In this document: positions 1 to 5,661 of the stretch, in pieces | How positions within the stretch are numbered: position 1 is the stretch's first letter | Layout of the letters: every line of letters begins with the position of its first letter | Assembly: GCA_002495735.1 (NCBI GenBank) | Contig: DAGM01000037.1 | Location: 1 to 5,661 of the forward strand | Source of the DNA: Euryarchaeota archaeon UBA54 | GTDB taxonomy: Archaea > Thermoplasmatota > Poseidoniia > Poseidoniales > Thalassarchaeaceae | Length of the DNA: 5,661 nt | Reading direction: 5' to 3' | Made by a program: the position numbers and the translations under genes | Notes under the pieces: model-generated | What the model saw: the letters and a program-made list of their open reading frames with translations, nothing else | Database searches by the model: none | Told to the model about the DNA's origin: nothing

Positions 1-7
1 GGTTTCT

Positions 8-13
8 AGGAGG
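8..13 (+). promoter_or_regulatory. Shine-Dalgarno site of the membrane protein gene
   Basis: A perfect AGGAGG lies 7 nt before the ATG at position 21 and supports that start. The TAG at 7-9 overlaps the site and could be the stop codon of an upstream gene in the same direction, but with only 20 bases of upstream sequence this cannot be decided. Confidence 0.8.
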
Positions 14-20
14 ATTTTGA

Positions 21-956
21 ATGGCCGACGACAATACTACAGAAGAGGGGGTTAACGACACCGCACACCTGTATGAGGGAAAGAGGGTCAGTTCTGCCCC
101 TCCAAGCCGTAGGAAAGCAGCTGGTCGTCTGAAGTCCGGTAATGAAATACCGAAGGATGCGGTTCCCGAGGTCCACGTGCCTACTATCATCGAGTCCTTC
201 TTCGGAGGGCCGATTGTCAACACAACGAAATTTCTACCTCCGGATAAGATGGTCGCATCGCTGCAGATGGGTTCTGCCGGCACACTGCTGATCCTATGCA
301 TACTAACATTCATGGTCACCCCTGTGAGCGGGACCGCTTGGTTCGCACTCAGCAACATGTTGGGAATGCAGACTCTAGGAGGAGTCCTGCATCTGATAAT
401 CATCCTAAGTGGCCTAATAGGCGGAATGTACGGCATCTTCCAGAGGGACCAGAGGGCCCTGTTGGCCTCTTACACCCTACTTATCCTAGTGACCCTGAGG
501 TTCGCGGGAAGCAAGGTCGACTTCGGTATCGGCTTCTTACCCGAAGGAGAAATCTACCAAAAGATGCTGTTGCTGCTCTACGCTGTGGTTCTAGTAATGT
601 ACATGGAACTGACAAGTGGCATCATCCGGTTCTCTATGTTGGACACCTCGATTCGAACTGGTGAGGTCTATGTCATGCAGGTGAATAAAATCACCTCGCG
701 TTATCACAAATCCTTACTCATCACTCCTGTGATAGCTGCCTCAGTTGCTGGACTGACTCTGCTGATCAATCTCATCATCCCTGCCTTCGTAGGAATATTT
801 GACGACGTCTCGGCTATGCGACTGCGAGAAAGCGTCGAACTGACAAGTGTCTACGGTGTCGCTCTCGGCACTGTCATGGTATTCACGGTGATTGCTGCTA
901 TGTTCGCAGTCAATCTACCTCTGCGAATTCAACAAATGCGCGAGAAGAACGCCTGA
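21..956 (+). CDS. Multi-pass membrane protein of unknown function (311 aa)
   Basis: I do not recognise this family. Residues 1 to about 75 are hydrophilic and charged, with a basic stretch around residues 29-38 (SRRKAAGRLK), and look like a cytoplasmic, probably disordered tail. Hydrophobic segments follow at roughly residues 84-102, 119-140, 146-163, 181-202, 231-258 and 275-297, suggesting about six membrane helices. The protein ends in a short charged tail (RIQQMREKN). A polar loop at about 205-230 separates helices 4 and 5, and an acidic/basic loop at about 260-272 separates helices 5 and 6. No enzyme, transporter or nucleotide-binding motif is visible. The start is supported by AGGAGG at a 7-nt spacing. 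The gene is convergent with the aromatic operon and its TGA directly abuts the chorismate synthase stop. Nothing in the neighbourhood points to a role; a structural, transport or envelope function is equally possible. Confidence 0.85.
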   Translation: MADDNTTEEGVNDTAHLYEGKRVSSAPPSRRKAAGRLKSGNEIPKDAVPEVHVPTIIESFFGGPIVNTTKFLPPDKMVASLQMGSAGTLLILCILTFMVTPVSGTAWFALSNMLGMQTLGGVLHLIIILSGLIGGMYGIFQRDQRALLASYTLLILVTLRFAGSKVDFGIGFLPEGEIYQKMLLLLYAVVLVMYMELTSGIIRFSMLDTSIRTGEVYVMQVNKITSRYHKSLLITPVIAASVAGLTLLINLIIPAFVGIFDDVSAMRLRESVELTSVYGVALGTVMVFTVIAAMFAVNLPLRIQQMREKNA

Positions 957-2060
957 TTAATCGGCTCCGATGTAGCCACCTAGCATACCTAGGTCAGTGA
1001 GCACCAACATCGCCACAGCTTCCACTACTGGTGCCGCCCTGGGTCCGATGACAGGATCGTGCCTGCCGCTCACCTTGAGAGATCTCACCTCGTCGCTGGG
1101 CAGATGCAGTGTGAACTGTTCTCGTGGCAGGCTGCTAGGGGGCTTGAAGTGAAGTCTTGCGCTTATCGGAGCGCTGGTGGAGCGCCCACCAAGGGCGCCG
1201 TCGGCCTGAGCCGTGTCCGCCCCCTTGGGAACCGGTTCTGAGTCGCCCTGGAGCCAAGCGTCATTGTGCTCGGAGCCCCGCATGACCGATGCTCTAGTCC
1301 CACTAGAGAACTCGACAGCACGAGCGCCTGGAATCGCCATCAGGCCTCGCGCCAAAGCTGGTTCGATGCCGTCGAACCACGGCTCTCCGACGCCTATAGG
1401 GAGGCCCTCAATGAGCAGTTCCACCACGGAGCCAACGGTGTCCAGATCTTTTCTGACGGAGTCAAGGTACTCGGACATCCTCTCTGCAACTTCTGGGTCA
1501 CGGCAATTCAGCCTCCCCATGACTGTCGACGGGTCCAGCCGACTATCTCGGTCAAGTTCGAACAGAGGCCTTGCGCGGACTTCTCCGACACTGTGGAGAT
1601 GCGCTGAGCAAGACCATCCAGCTTCGTCCATTAGGGCTTTCACCTGGCTTCCAGCGGCGACTAGACCGAAGGTGAGTCTGGCAGATTGTGAACCACCTCC
1701 TCGGGGGTCATTGGCCCCATCGGAGCGGACGTCCTCAACCATGTCGGCATGACCTGGACGAGGGTGGTCAGGCAGGAAGGAGTAGTCGGACGATTTGACA
1801 TCTAAGTTTCGCGTGAGCAGCAGTATTGGCCAACCCGTTGCCCTGCCCTCATATACGCCGGACAGGATTTCACAATCATCACTTTCGGAACGTGTCGAGA
1901 GTCCCTTTCGTCCTGGTCGCCGTCTCAGGATGGTCTCTGATAGTTCCGTCTCGTCGATCTCAGTGCCTGCAGGCATTCCCTCAACCAGCGCCCCCACACA
2001 TGATCCATGGCTCTCACCAAATAGAGTCACTCTGAGATTGTCGCCAAGTCTCATCCCCAT
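957..2060 (-). CDS. aroC: Chorismate synthase (divergent)
   Basis: Catalyses the last shikimate-pathway step, EPSP to chorismate, using reduced FMN. The 367-residue length is normal for the family. Family landmarks in order: GESHG at 15-19 with the catalytic-type His18 and the following GxxxxLVEGMPAG; RRRPG at 46-50; ILSGVYEG at 65-72; RPGHAD at 101-106 with the second conserved His104; PRGGG at 119-123; GEPWFD at 225-230; RGSEHND at 261-267; LGGRS at 290-294; KPPSSL at 306-311; GRHDP at 332-336 with Asp335. Several usually invariant positions differ: the family GGGRSSARET reads GGGSQSARLT, and the FMN-region N..GGxxGG reads AQADGALGG. The framework is intact, so I infer an active but divergent enzyme. 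M1 is preferred because GAGGAGG lies 7 nt upstream. Starting at M3 (2054) would give an ATGA overlap with the kinase stop, but at a 13-nt spacing. It is the last gene of the operon. Confidence 0.95.
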   Translation of the reverse strand: MGMRLGDNLRVTLFGESHGSCVGALVEGMPAGTEIDETELSETILRRRPGRKGLSTRSESDDCEILSGVYEGRATGWPILLLTRNLDVKSSDYSFLPDHPRPGHADMVEDVRSDGANDPRGGGSQSARLTFGLVAAGSQVKALMDEAGWSCSAHLHSVGEVRARPLFELDRDSRLDPSTVMGRLNCRDPEVAERMSEYLDSVRKDLDTVGSVVELLIEGLPIGVGEPWFDGIEPALARGLMAIPGARAVEFSSGTRASVMRGSEHNDAWLQGDSEPVPKGADTAQADGALGGRSTSAPISARLHFKPPSSLPREQFTLHLPSDEVRSLKVSGRHDPVIGPRAAPVVEAVAMLVLTDLGMLGGYIGAD

Positions 2061-2917
2061 GGCGAAGCCTCCTCGCCGACCGGTTCTGATTCGATGAATC
2101 TGGAATGAATCACCTGCATGCCAAACTCAATCAGTAACTCAGTCAGTTGCTCAGAGCCTTGTTCGTAGCAGACAATGGAAATAGCAGGGCCCGAACCACT
2201 TACTCCCGCTGCAATTGCTCCTCTCGCGATTACTGAGTTGCATATCCTCAGAGCTTCGTCGTCGCCAGTCGCAGCAGCCACGGCCATTCCATTTGCCGAC
2301 ATGGCATCAAGAACGGAGCCGTTGGATAGTGACGCCATTGCTCGCTCGAAGAGCTTCTTCTGATCTGTGAATGAGTCGGATTGTACCTTGGCCAGCCTCG
2401 GGCCTCGCAGAGCAATGAGGACGGTGAATCCGTCGTCGATGTCTCCTTCCAGCAAGACTGAGTCGCGCGAACTCTGAATAGGATCGACCAGTTTCCATCC
2501 CGGAGAGATGGCGGCCCAAGCGTCATCCATACAGCCGGTGATTGAGCACCCAGCCCTTCGCTGGGCCGCGACGGCAATGTCTACGATGTCAAAATCACTG
2601 AGAGCAGTCCATGAGGCGTCGTTCAGCGCCAGTACAGCAGCACAGGCTAGGGCAGCGCTGGATTTCAAGCCCTGTCCGATAGGGACTTCGCTACTCACCC
2701 TCCACCCAGTATCATCAGGCCTCGGGTAGCCTGATTCGACCCACACATCCATGACTGAATCCAGAATCCCGTGCTCGTCATGAGATACTGCGGCCTCACC
2801 GGCCACTAGACTCACTTCTGTAGAGAGTTCGATACCAATCGAGCAGCCCTTGCCGAGGCCGGCTGCGTGGAGCACGGAAACTCCACCATTGGCGTTGCCC
2901 CTCCCAAGGACGGTCAT
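2051..2917 (-). CDS. aroK: Archaeal shikimate kinase (GHMP kinase family)
   Basis: Phosphorylates shikimate with ATP to shikimate 3-phosphate in the cytoplasm. This is the archaeal GHMP-superfamily enzyme, unrelated to the bacterial P-loop AroK. At 288 residues it has the family's usual length. Visible motifs: an N-terminal segment with GLGKGCSIGIEL at about 20-31, corresponding to the family's G-K-G-x-A-x-G-I-D; the phosphate-binding PIGQGLKSSAAL at 79-90; TGCMDDAW at 127-134, matching the family's TGAFDDA; and the C-terminal glycine motif GVSGSGPA at 238-245. Its ATG overlaps the dehydroquinate synthase stop by four bases (ATGA at 2914-2917). The 3' end overlaps the chorismate synthase start, implying translational coupling. 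A homoserine kinase or mevalonate kinase is less likely, given the aro-gene neighbours on both sides and the DDA motif. Confidence 0.93.
   Translation of the reverse strand: MTVLGRGNANGGVSVLHAAGLGKGCSIGIELSTEVSLVAGEAAVSHDEHGILDSVMDVWVESGYPRPDDTGWRVSSEVPIGQGLKSSAALACAAVLALNDASWTALSDFDIVDIAVAAQRRAGCSITGCMDDAWAAISPGWKLVDPIQSSRDSVLLEGDIDDGFTVLIALRGPRLAKVQSDSFTDQKKLFERAMASLSNGSVLDAMSANGMAVAAATGDDEALRICNSVIARGAIAAGVSGSGPAISIVCYEQGSEQLTELLIEFGMQVIHSRFIESEPVGEEASPWG
2068..2074 (-). promoter_or_regulatory. Shine-Dalgarno site deciding the aroC start
   Basis: On the minus strand this reads GAGGAGG, 7 nt before the ATG at 2060 and 13 nt before the in-frame ATG at 2054. The spacing favours the first ATG. 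The site lies inside the shikimate kinase coding sequence. Confidence 0.65.
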
Positions 2918-3861
2918 CTCTCAATCACCTCTCCATGGAGAGCCTGGCCGATATGCCTCATGCTGCTGTCGACACGGACCAGAATCTCATCGCCGACACG
3001 CAGCTCGGTCACTGAAAGCGCCACGCCGCCTGGGGAGATGAGGCGTACAGTCTCTGCCTGCTGGGCCATGATCTGTCCCTCAACAGAGCCGTATTCGAAT
3101 CTCACTACGAGGAACGGTCGACGCTCAATCTTGAGGCGGCCGATGACAGCTGATCGCTGGCTTCCGTCTGGAGATACCACTGCCACCTCGTCGCCTGAGC
3201 TGAGTTCGCTGAGATACTTGGTGGATCCATTCGCCATTAGAGCGTAAGCGTGTACTGCACCCGCATTCACTCTGAACGGGCGAGAGGGGACATACTCTGA
3301 GGGGAGAGTCTCCCCATGGATGAGGCAAAGGGAGCTGGAAGAGGAGCCTATTGCCATACCCTCTCCAGAAGAAAGCCTTTCGATTAAATCGACACAGAGC
3401 CTCTCACCGACACCGCCGGACTCGACGGCGATGACTGTGGCGGTCGAGATTTCGCTGGGTGTCTGTTCGACATGGCCGGAGACTGTCTCCGAAGTGAACG
3501 CCCTAGCTGCTGCCCAGAGGGCCTCTGAACCAGACTCAGGCGGCAGTAGGACCGCGTCGACGCCGTGTTGTAGTGCGAATGCGGCGCCGGGAAGGTCGAT
3601 CTCATTGTAGATTGCAGCCGCCACCTTGGTTCCGCTTCCCGAAGTCGCTGCGACGATGTTTTCGAGCGGTATCATGGTCCAGTCAGAGCACCTGACCAGT
3701 ATCCATGGCACCATCCCAACGAGGGAACGAGCCTCGTCTTGGCCACGGTAGTCGTCCAAAGCTACCTCTGCAACATCTGGAGCATTTCCTCGCCAGACGC
3801 GACTAGTTCCCTCTGGAGGAGAGGATGGGGCGGTAGCAGTAGCATCAAGCCAGAGTTCCAT
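2914..3861 (-). CDS. aroB': 3-dehydroquinate synthase II (archaeal type)
   Basis: Converts ADH to 3-dehydroquinate by NAD-dependent oxidative deamination and cyclisation, the second step of the archaeal DAHP-independent route. From the chosen start it is 315 residues. Family segments: PLENIVA at 65-71; ALQHGVDAVLLPPE at 96-109; then the strongly conserved C-terminal half with GERLCVDL at 152-159, GEGMAIGSSSSSL at 166-178, HGET at 182-185, RPFRVNAGAVHAYAL at 194-208, TKYLSEL at 214-220, GRLKIERRPF at 241-250 and QQAETVRLI at 267-275. The reading frame is open back to an ATG at 3999, but those 46 extra codons lie inside the ADH synthase gene and do not resemble the family. The ATG at 3861 follows the ADH synthase stop by 4 nt and has an SD-like GGAG at 3871-3874. 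The protein is shorter than the Methanocaldococcus enzyme (about 360 residues, from memory), the difference lying in the N-terminal part. Confidence 0.93.
   Translation of the reverse strand: MELWLDATATAPSSPPEGTSRVWRGNAPDVAEVALDDYRGQDEARSLVGMVPWILVRCSDWTMIPLENIVAATSGSGTKVAAAIYNEIDLPGAAFALQHGVDAVLLPPESGSEALWAAARAFTSETVSGHVEQTPSEISTATVIAVESGGVGERLCVDLIERLSSGEGMAIGSSSSSLCLIHGETLPSEYVPSRPFRVNAGAVHAYALMANGSTKYLSELSSGDEVAVVSPDGSQRSAVIGRLKIERRPFLVVRFEYGSVEGQIMAQQAETVRLISPGGVALSVTELRVGDEILVRVDSSMRHIGQALHGEVIER
2924..2931 (-). promoter_or_regulatory. Strong Shine-Dalgarno site for shikimate kinase
   Basis: The minus strand reads GAGGTGAT, a full match to the archaeal anti-SD, 6 nt before the ATG at 2917. 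It lies within the last codons of the dehydroquinate synthase gene and fixes the kinase start. Confidence 0.75.
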
Positions 3862-3865
3862 AGTA

Positions 3866-4663
3866 TCACTCTCCGAGTAGTGCTGCTGCATCCGCAGCAC
3901 TGACACCTTCGTGAATGACCTGTCTGAGAGCAGTAACACGTGCCGCGGGATCTTCTGAGGCGAATACCTGTCTGCCCATACAGACTCCAGCGCCTCCAAC
4001 TGACATTGCCTCCTCTACAATACCCAAGGTGCCTTCAAACGGTATTCCAGATGGCCCGCCAGCAATCAGAACGGGGATTGGTACAGCCTCAGTGACAGAC
4101 CGGAATGAGTCGGCTGTGCCAGTCCAAGGTACCTTGACGACATGGCATCCGAGTTCCCAAGCCAGTCTAGCAGCGTGTGCGATGCCGCCAGTCTCGTCTC
4201 CTTCAATCGGTTTGAGATTGGGGCCACGCGGATAGGCCATTCCAAGCACGGGAAGGCCTAGAGGAAATGACTCAGTAGTGAGTGCCGCCAGTGCCTCAAT
4301 CATCTCAGGCTCGGATTCATCGCCGAGATTGACCTGTCCAGACAAGGCCATGGCTCCGCGTTGCCAACACTCCTCGGCGCTTGCCACGCTCACCTTGGAT
4401 TGAGAGCGAGTCCCTCCGTGAACTGTAGAAGCCGAGACGTGGCATACGAAACCGCTCCACCCTGTCGCATCGGCATGATGGCTCAAAGCGCCCTTGTGCA
4501 GGACGATGGCGTCTGCACCACCCGAAATGACTGCCTCGACGACAGAATCCATGTCCCCTAGGCCTGCCTCGGGGTAACCCGATGCCCCGTGGTCCATAGG
4601 AACCCAGACGCCCCTGCCACCGGGCAGAATTCTAGCGAGTCGATCCTCAAGAGTATCCGCCAT
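3866..4663 (-). CDS. aroA': 2-amino-3,7-dideoxy-D-threo-hept-6-ulosonate (ADH) synthase
   Basis: First step of the archaeal aromatic pathway: a class I (Schiff-base) aldolase-type transaldolase joining a 6-deoxy-5-ketofructose phosphate-derived unit to L-aspartate semialdehyde. The 265 residues cover the whole TIM barrel. Landmarks: VPMDHG at 21-26 with Asp24; GGADAIVLHKG at 48-58; GMAYPRG at 141-147 with the general acid/base-type Tyr144; HAARLAWELG at 163-172; HVVKVPWTG at 174-182 with Lys177 as the expected Schiff-base lysine; LIAGGP at 199-204; and a phosphate-binding GVCMGRQVF at 226-234. It resembles MJ0400 more than a fructose-bisphosphate aldolase. The adjoining dehydroquinate synthase II supports the ADH assignment, since the two enzymes work in sequence. 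The start is well fixed: an in-frame TAG lies at 4673-4675, only three codons upstream, and GAGG precedes the ATG by 4 nt. It is the first gene of the operon. Confidence 0.93.
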   Translation of the reverse strand: MADTLEDRLARILPGGRGVWVPMDHGASGYPEAGLGDMDSVVEAVISGGADAIVLHKGALSHHADATGWSGFVCHVSASTVHGGTRSQSKVSVASAEECWQRGAMALSGQVNLGDESEPEMIEALAALTTESFPLGLPVLGMAYPRGPNLKPIEGDETGGIAHAARLAWELGCHVVKVPWTGTADSFRSVTEAVPIPVLIAGGPSGIPFEGTLGIVEEAMSVGGAGVCMGRQVFASEDPAARVTALRQVIHEGVSAADAAALLGE

Positions 4664-4722
4664 ACATCCTCGCTAGTGCTTCATCACTTGAAAGGTGACG
4701 CATTCAAACATTTGGACAGTTA
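4664..4722 (-). promoter_or_regulatory. Probable promoter region of the aromatic operon
   Basis: This is the only intergenic space upstream of the four-gene operon, so its promoter is likely here unless transcription reads through from the exonuclease gene. On the minus strand an A/T-rich patch (AAATGTTTGAAT, 4702-4713) lies about 40-50 nt before the ATG. That is roughly where an archaeal TATA box would sit for a short leader, but it is a poor match to the consensus. An imperfect inverted repeat at 4684-4698 lies between it and the start codon. Confidence 0.35.
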
Positions 4723-4723
4723 C

Positions 4724-4742
4724 CCGCTCCCGTAGGGAGCGG
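4724..4742. terminator. Perfect 8-bp hairpin downstream of the exonuclease gene
   Basis: CCGCTCCC at 4724-4731 and GGGAGCGG at 4735-4742 are perfect inverse complements around a 3-nt loop. The hairpin begins one base after the exonuclease stop codon. There is no U-tract after it in the direction of that gene, so it is not a classic intrinsic terminator. Archaeal termination usually depends on T-runs. It could be an RNA 3'-end stabiliser, a processing site or a pause site. Confidence 0.45.
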
Positions 4743-4743
4743 T

Positions 4744-5526
4744 TTAGAGATCCAGATCAACAATCAGGGGTGCGTGATCAGACACGACCAGTCCGCCCTC
4801 ACGAAGCACCTCGGCAGATTTGAACAGGGAGTTCGCAGCCGAGTTAGCGAGCACGTAGTCGATTCTCCAACCGCGGTCTAACTCTCTCGCCCTACCACGG
4901 TTCGACCACCATGTGTACGGCCCCTTAGTCGGGCCAACATGAATCCTCAACAGATCGTACCAGCCACTGTCGAGTAGCTGAGTGAACCACCTGCGCTCGT
5001 GTTCGAGAAACCCCGAGGTCTTACGGTTGCCCGATGGGTTCCATATATCGTCCTCTTCATGGGCGATGTTGAGATCGCCACAGAGTAGTGCAGGCTCGTC
5101 TGAGTCGATGAATCGCATGGACCAGGCCAACATGTCATCAATCCATTGTTCCTTGTATGCTTGGCGCTCGGGACTGGAGGAACCGTTCGGCAGGTACATG
5201 TTGATGCAGTGTAGACTGCCATGCTTGGTGTGCAGAACCCTGCCATCTGGGTCACGGGTATCGTCAAGCTCCGTGTCTATGCCACGTCCGACCTCGGAAA
5301 GACCCACTCGTGAGCAAGTCATCACGCCCGAGTAGCCCTTCTTCTCAGCCGGATGCCAGAGAACCTCATGGCCCTTCGGAGGTGCCCAGTTATCCGGCAT
5401 CTGCTCCGGGAGAGCCCGTGTCTCTTGGAACAGCCAGATGTCTGCGTCGATTCTGTCAACGAAGTCTGCGAGGCCCTTGCGGTGGGCTGCTCTGATGCCA
5501 TTGAGGTTCCAAGTGACGACTCGCAT
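4744..5526 (-). CDS. xthA: Exodeoxyribonuclease III / AP endonuclease
   Basis: A member of the endonuclease/exonuclease/phosphatase family, cutting DNA at abasic sites and removing 3' blocking ends in base-excision repair; Mg-dependent and cytoplasmic. The 260 residues match the ExoIII family. Catalytic positions are all present: TWNLNGIRA at 5-13 with Asn7; LFQETR at 32-37 with metal-binding Glu35; INMYLPNG at 108-115 with Tyr111; CGDLNIAH at 149-156 with Asp151 and Asn153; WWSNRGRARE at 206-215; RIDYVLA at 221-227 with Asp223; and SDHAPL at 249-254 with the Asp250-His251 pair. The ATG has AGGAG 6 nt upstream. It shares the operon's direction but is separated from ADH synthase by 80 nt, so it is probably a separate unit. 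It may be co-transcribed with the tiny membrane ORF upstream, whose stop is 9 nt away. Confidence 0.95.
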   Translation of the reverse strand: MRVVTWNLNGIRAAHRKGLADFVDRIDADIWLFQETRALPEQMPDNWAPPKGHEVLWHPAEKKGYSGVMTCSRVGLSEVGRGIDTELDDTRDPDGRVLHTKHGSLHCINMYLPNGSSSPERQAYKEQWIDDMLAWSMRFIDSDEPALLCGDLNIAHEEDDIWNPSGNRKTSGFLEHERRWFTQLLDSGWYDLLRIHVGPTKGPYTWWSNRGRARELDRGWRIDYVLANSAANSLFKSAEVLREGGLVVSDHAPLIVDLDL

Positions 5527-5532
5527 GGACTG

Positions 5533-5537
5533 CTCCT
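5533..5537 (-). promoter_or_regulatory. Shine-Dalgarno site of xthA
   Basis: The minus strand reads AGGAG, 6 nt before the ATG at 5526. It overlaps the TAG stop of the upstream small ORF, which suggests translational coupling of the two reading frames. Confidence 0.65.
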
Positions 5538-5655
5538 ACTGAGAGAGGTCTTTGACCTTCTTGACAAGGTCCATCCTGCTCACGCGCCAAGTTCCGTAGG
5601 GAGTGCACATCACTGAAATCACAACGACGACCAAAATCAACTCTAGTGCGGCCAT
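5536..5655 (-). CDS. Small single-pass membrane protein, or C-terminal end of a longer gene
   Basis: On the minus strand an ATG at 5655 opens a 39-codon frame ending in TAG at 5536-5538. The product begins MAALELILVVVVISVM, a strongly hydrophobic segment of about 16-20 residues, and then turns basic (TWRVSRMDLVKKVKDLSQ). This is the pattern of a single membrane helix with a positively charged cytoplasmic C-terminus. The frame stays open for the two codons between the ATG and the window edge, so it may instead be the end of a larger protein; its ribosome site would lie outside the window. The stop merges with the exonuclease Shine-Dalgarno, which is what a real upstream gene in an operon would look like. 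I recognise no family. Function unknown. Confidence 0.5.
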   Translation of the reverse strand: MAALELILVVVVISVMCTPYGTWRVSRMDLVKKVKDLSQ

Positions 5656-5661
5656 GATGTC

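Noticed and set aside
371..386. Internal AGGAGG flanked by GACTC/GAGTC, sharing 10 bases (TCTAGGAGGA) with the gene's own ribosome site
   Set aside because: No start codon lies at a suitable distance downstream and the region codes for a smooth hydrophobic segment, so this is probably chance from Leu-Gly-Gly codons.
441..460. Short tandem repeat of CAGAGGG(A/C)CC units in the membrane protein gene
   Set aside because: Only two imperfect copies, explained by the repeated Gln-Arg codons (QRDQR).
296..664. A 122-codon plus-strand frame inside the membrane protein gene
   Set aside because: It is out of frame with a clearly hydrophobic, SD-preceded gene; its His/Pro/Arg-rich translation looks like a shadow.
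1213..1752. A 179-codon open frame on the plus strand inside the chorismate synthase gene
   Set aside because: It is antisense to a well-supported gene, has low-complexity Ser/Pro/Arg-rich content typical of a shadow frame, and has no recognisable domain.
3866..4663. Assignment as fructose-bisphosphate aldolase class I
   Set aside because: The fold is shared, but the overall pattern and the immediate pairing with dehydroquinate synthase II favour ADH synthase.
1..5661. CRISPR array, tRNA/rRNA genes, insertion sequence or defence island
   Set aside because: I saw no regularly spaced repeats, no tRNA- or rRNA-like sequence, no transposase and no terminal inverted repeats; all genes except the two unknown membrane proteins are housekeeping enzymes.

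Overview
The window looks like a compact archaeal chromosome segment. Three of its genes belong to the archaeal version of the early aromatic amino acid pathway: a 2-amino-3,7-dideoxy-D-threo-hept-6-ulosonate (ADH) synthase, a type II 3-dehydroquinate synthase and a GHMP-type shikimate kinase. The GHMP shikimate kinase is the most specifically archaeal of these. Short or absent intergenic gaps, good Shine-Dalgarno sites and moderately high GC would fit a marine euryarchaeon such as Marine Group II/III (Poseidoniales, Thermoplasmatota). That placement is inference from style and gene content, not a computed assignment.

Layout from left to right. Positions 21-956 (+) hold a 311-residue membrane protein of unknown function, with a charged N-terminal tail and about six hydrophobic segments. 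It ends with its stop codon directly against the stop codon of the convergent chorismate synthase gene, so no base separates them. Positions 957-4663 (-) are a tight four-gene operon, transcribed right to left: ADH synthase, 3-dehydroquinate synthase II, archaeal shikimate kinase, chorismate synthase. The junctions are a 4-nt gap, a 4-nt ATGA overlap and a 10-nt overlap. Positions 4664-4743 are the only real intergenic space; they hold a perfect 8-bp hairpin just after the next gene's stop, and presumably the operon promoter. Positions 4744-5526 (-) encode an exonuclease III/AP endonuclease. Just upstream of it, ending 9 nt before its start codon, is a very short membrane-protein reading frame (5536-5655, possibly continuing past the window edge).

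How the genes work together: ADH synthase and dehydroquinate synthase II make 3-dehydroquinate by the archaeal route that avoids DAHP. Shikimate kinase then phosphorylates shikimate, and chorismate synthase makes chorismate. These are steps 1, 2, 5 and 7. Dehydroquinase, shikimate dehydrogenase and EPSP synthase (steps 3, 4 and 6) are absent and must lie elsewhere. The exonuclease belongs to DNA base-excision repair and has no obvious link to the pathway.

I found no CRISPR array, tRNA, rRNA, insertion sequence or clear novel defence system. The points most worth a second look are the altered conserved motifs in the chorismate synthase, the unassigned membrane protein, the tiny membrane ORF and the intergenic hairpin.
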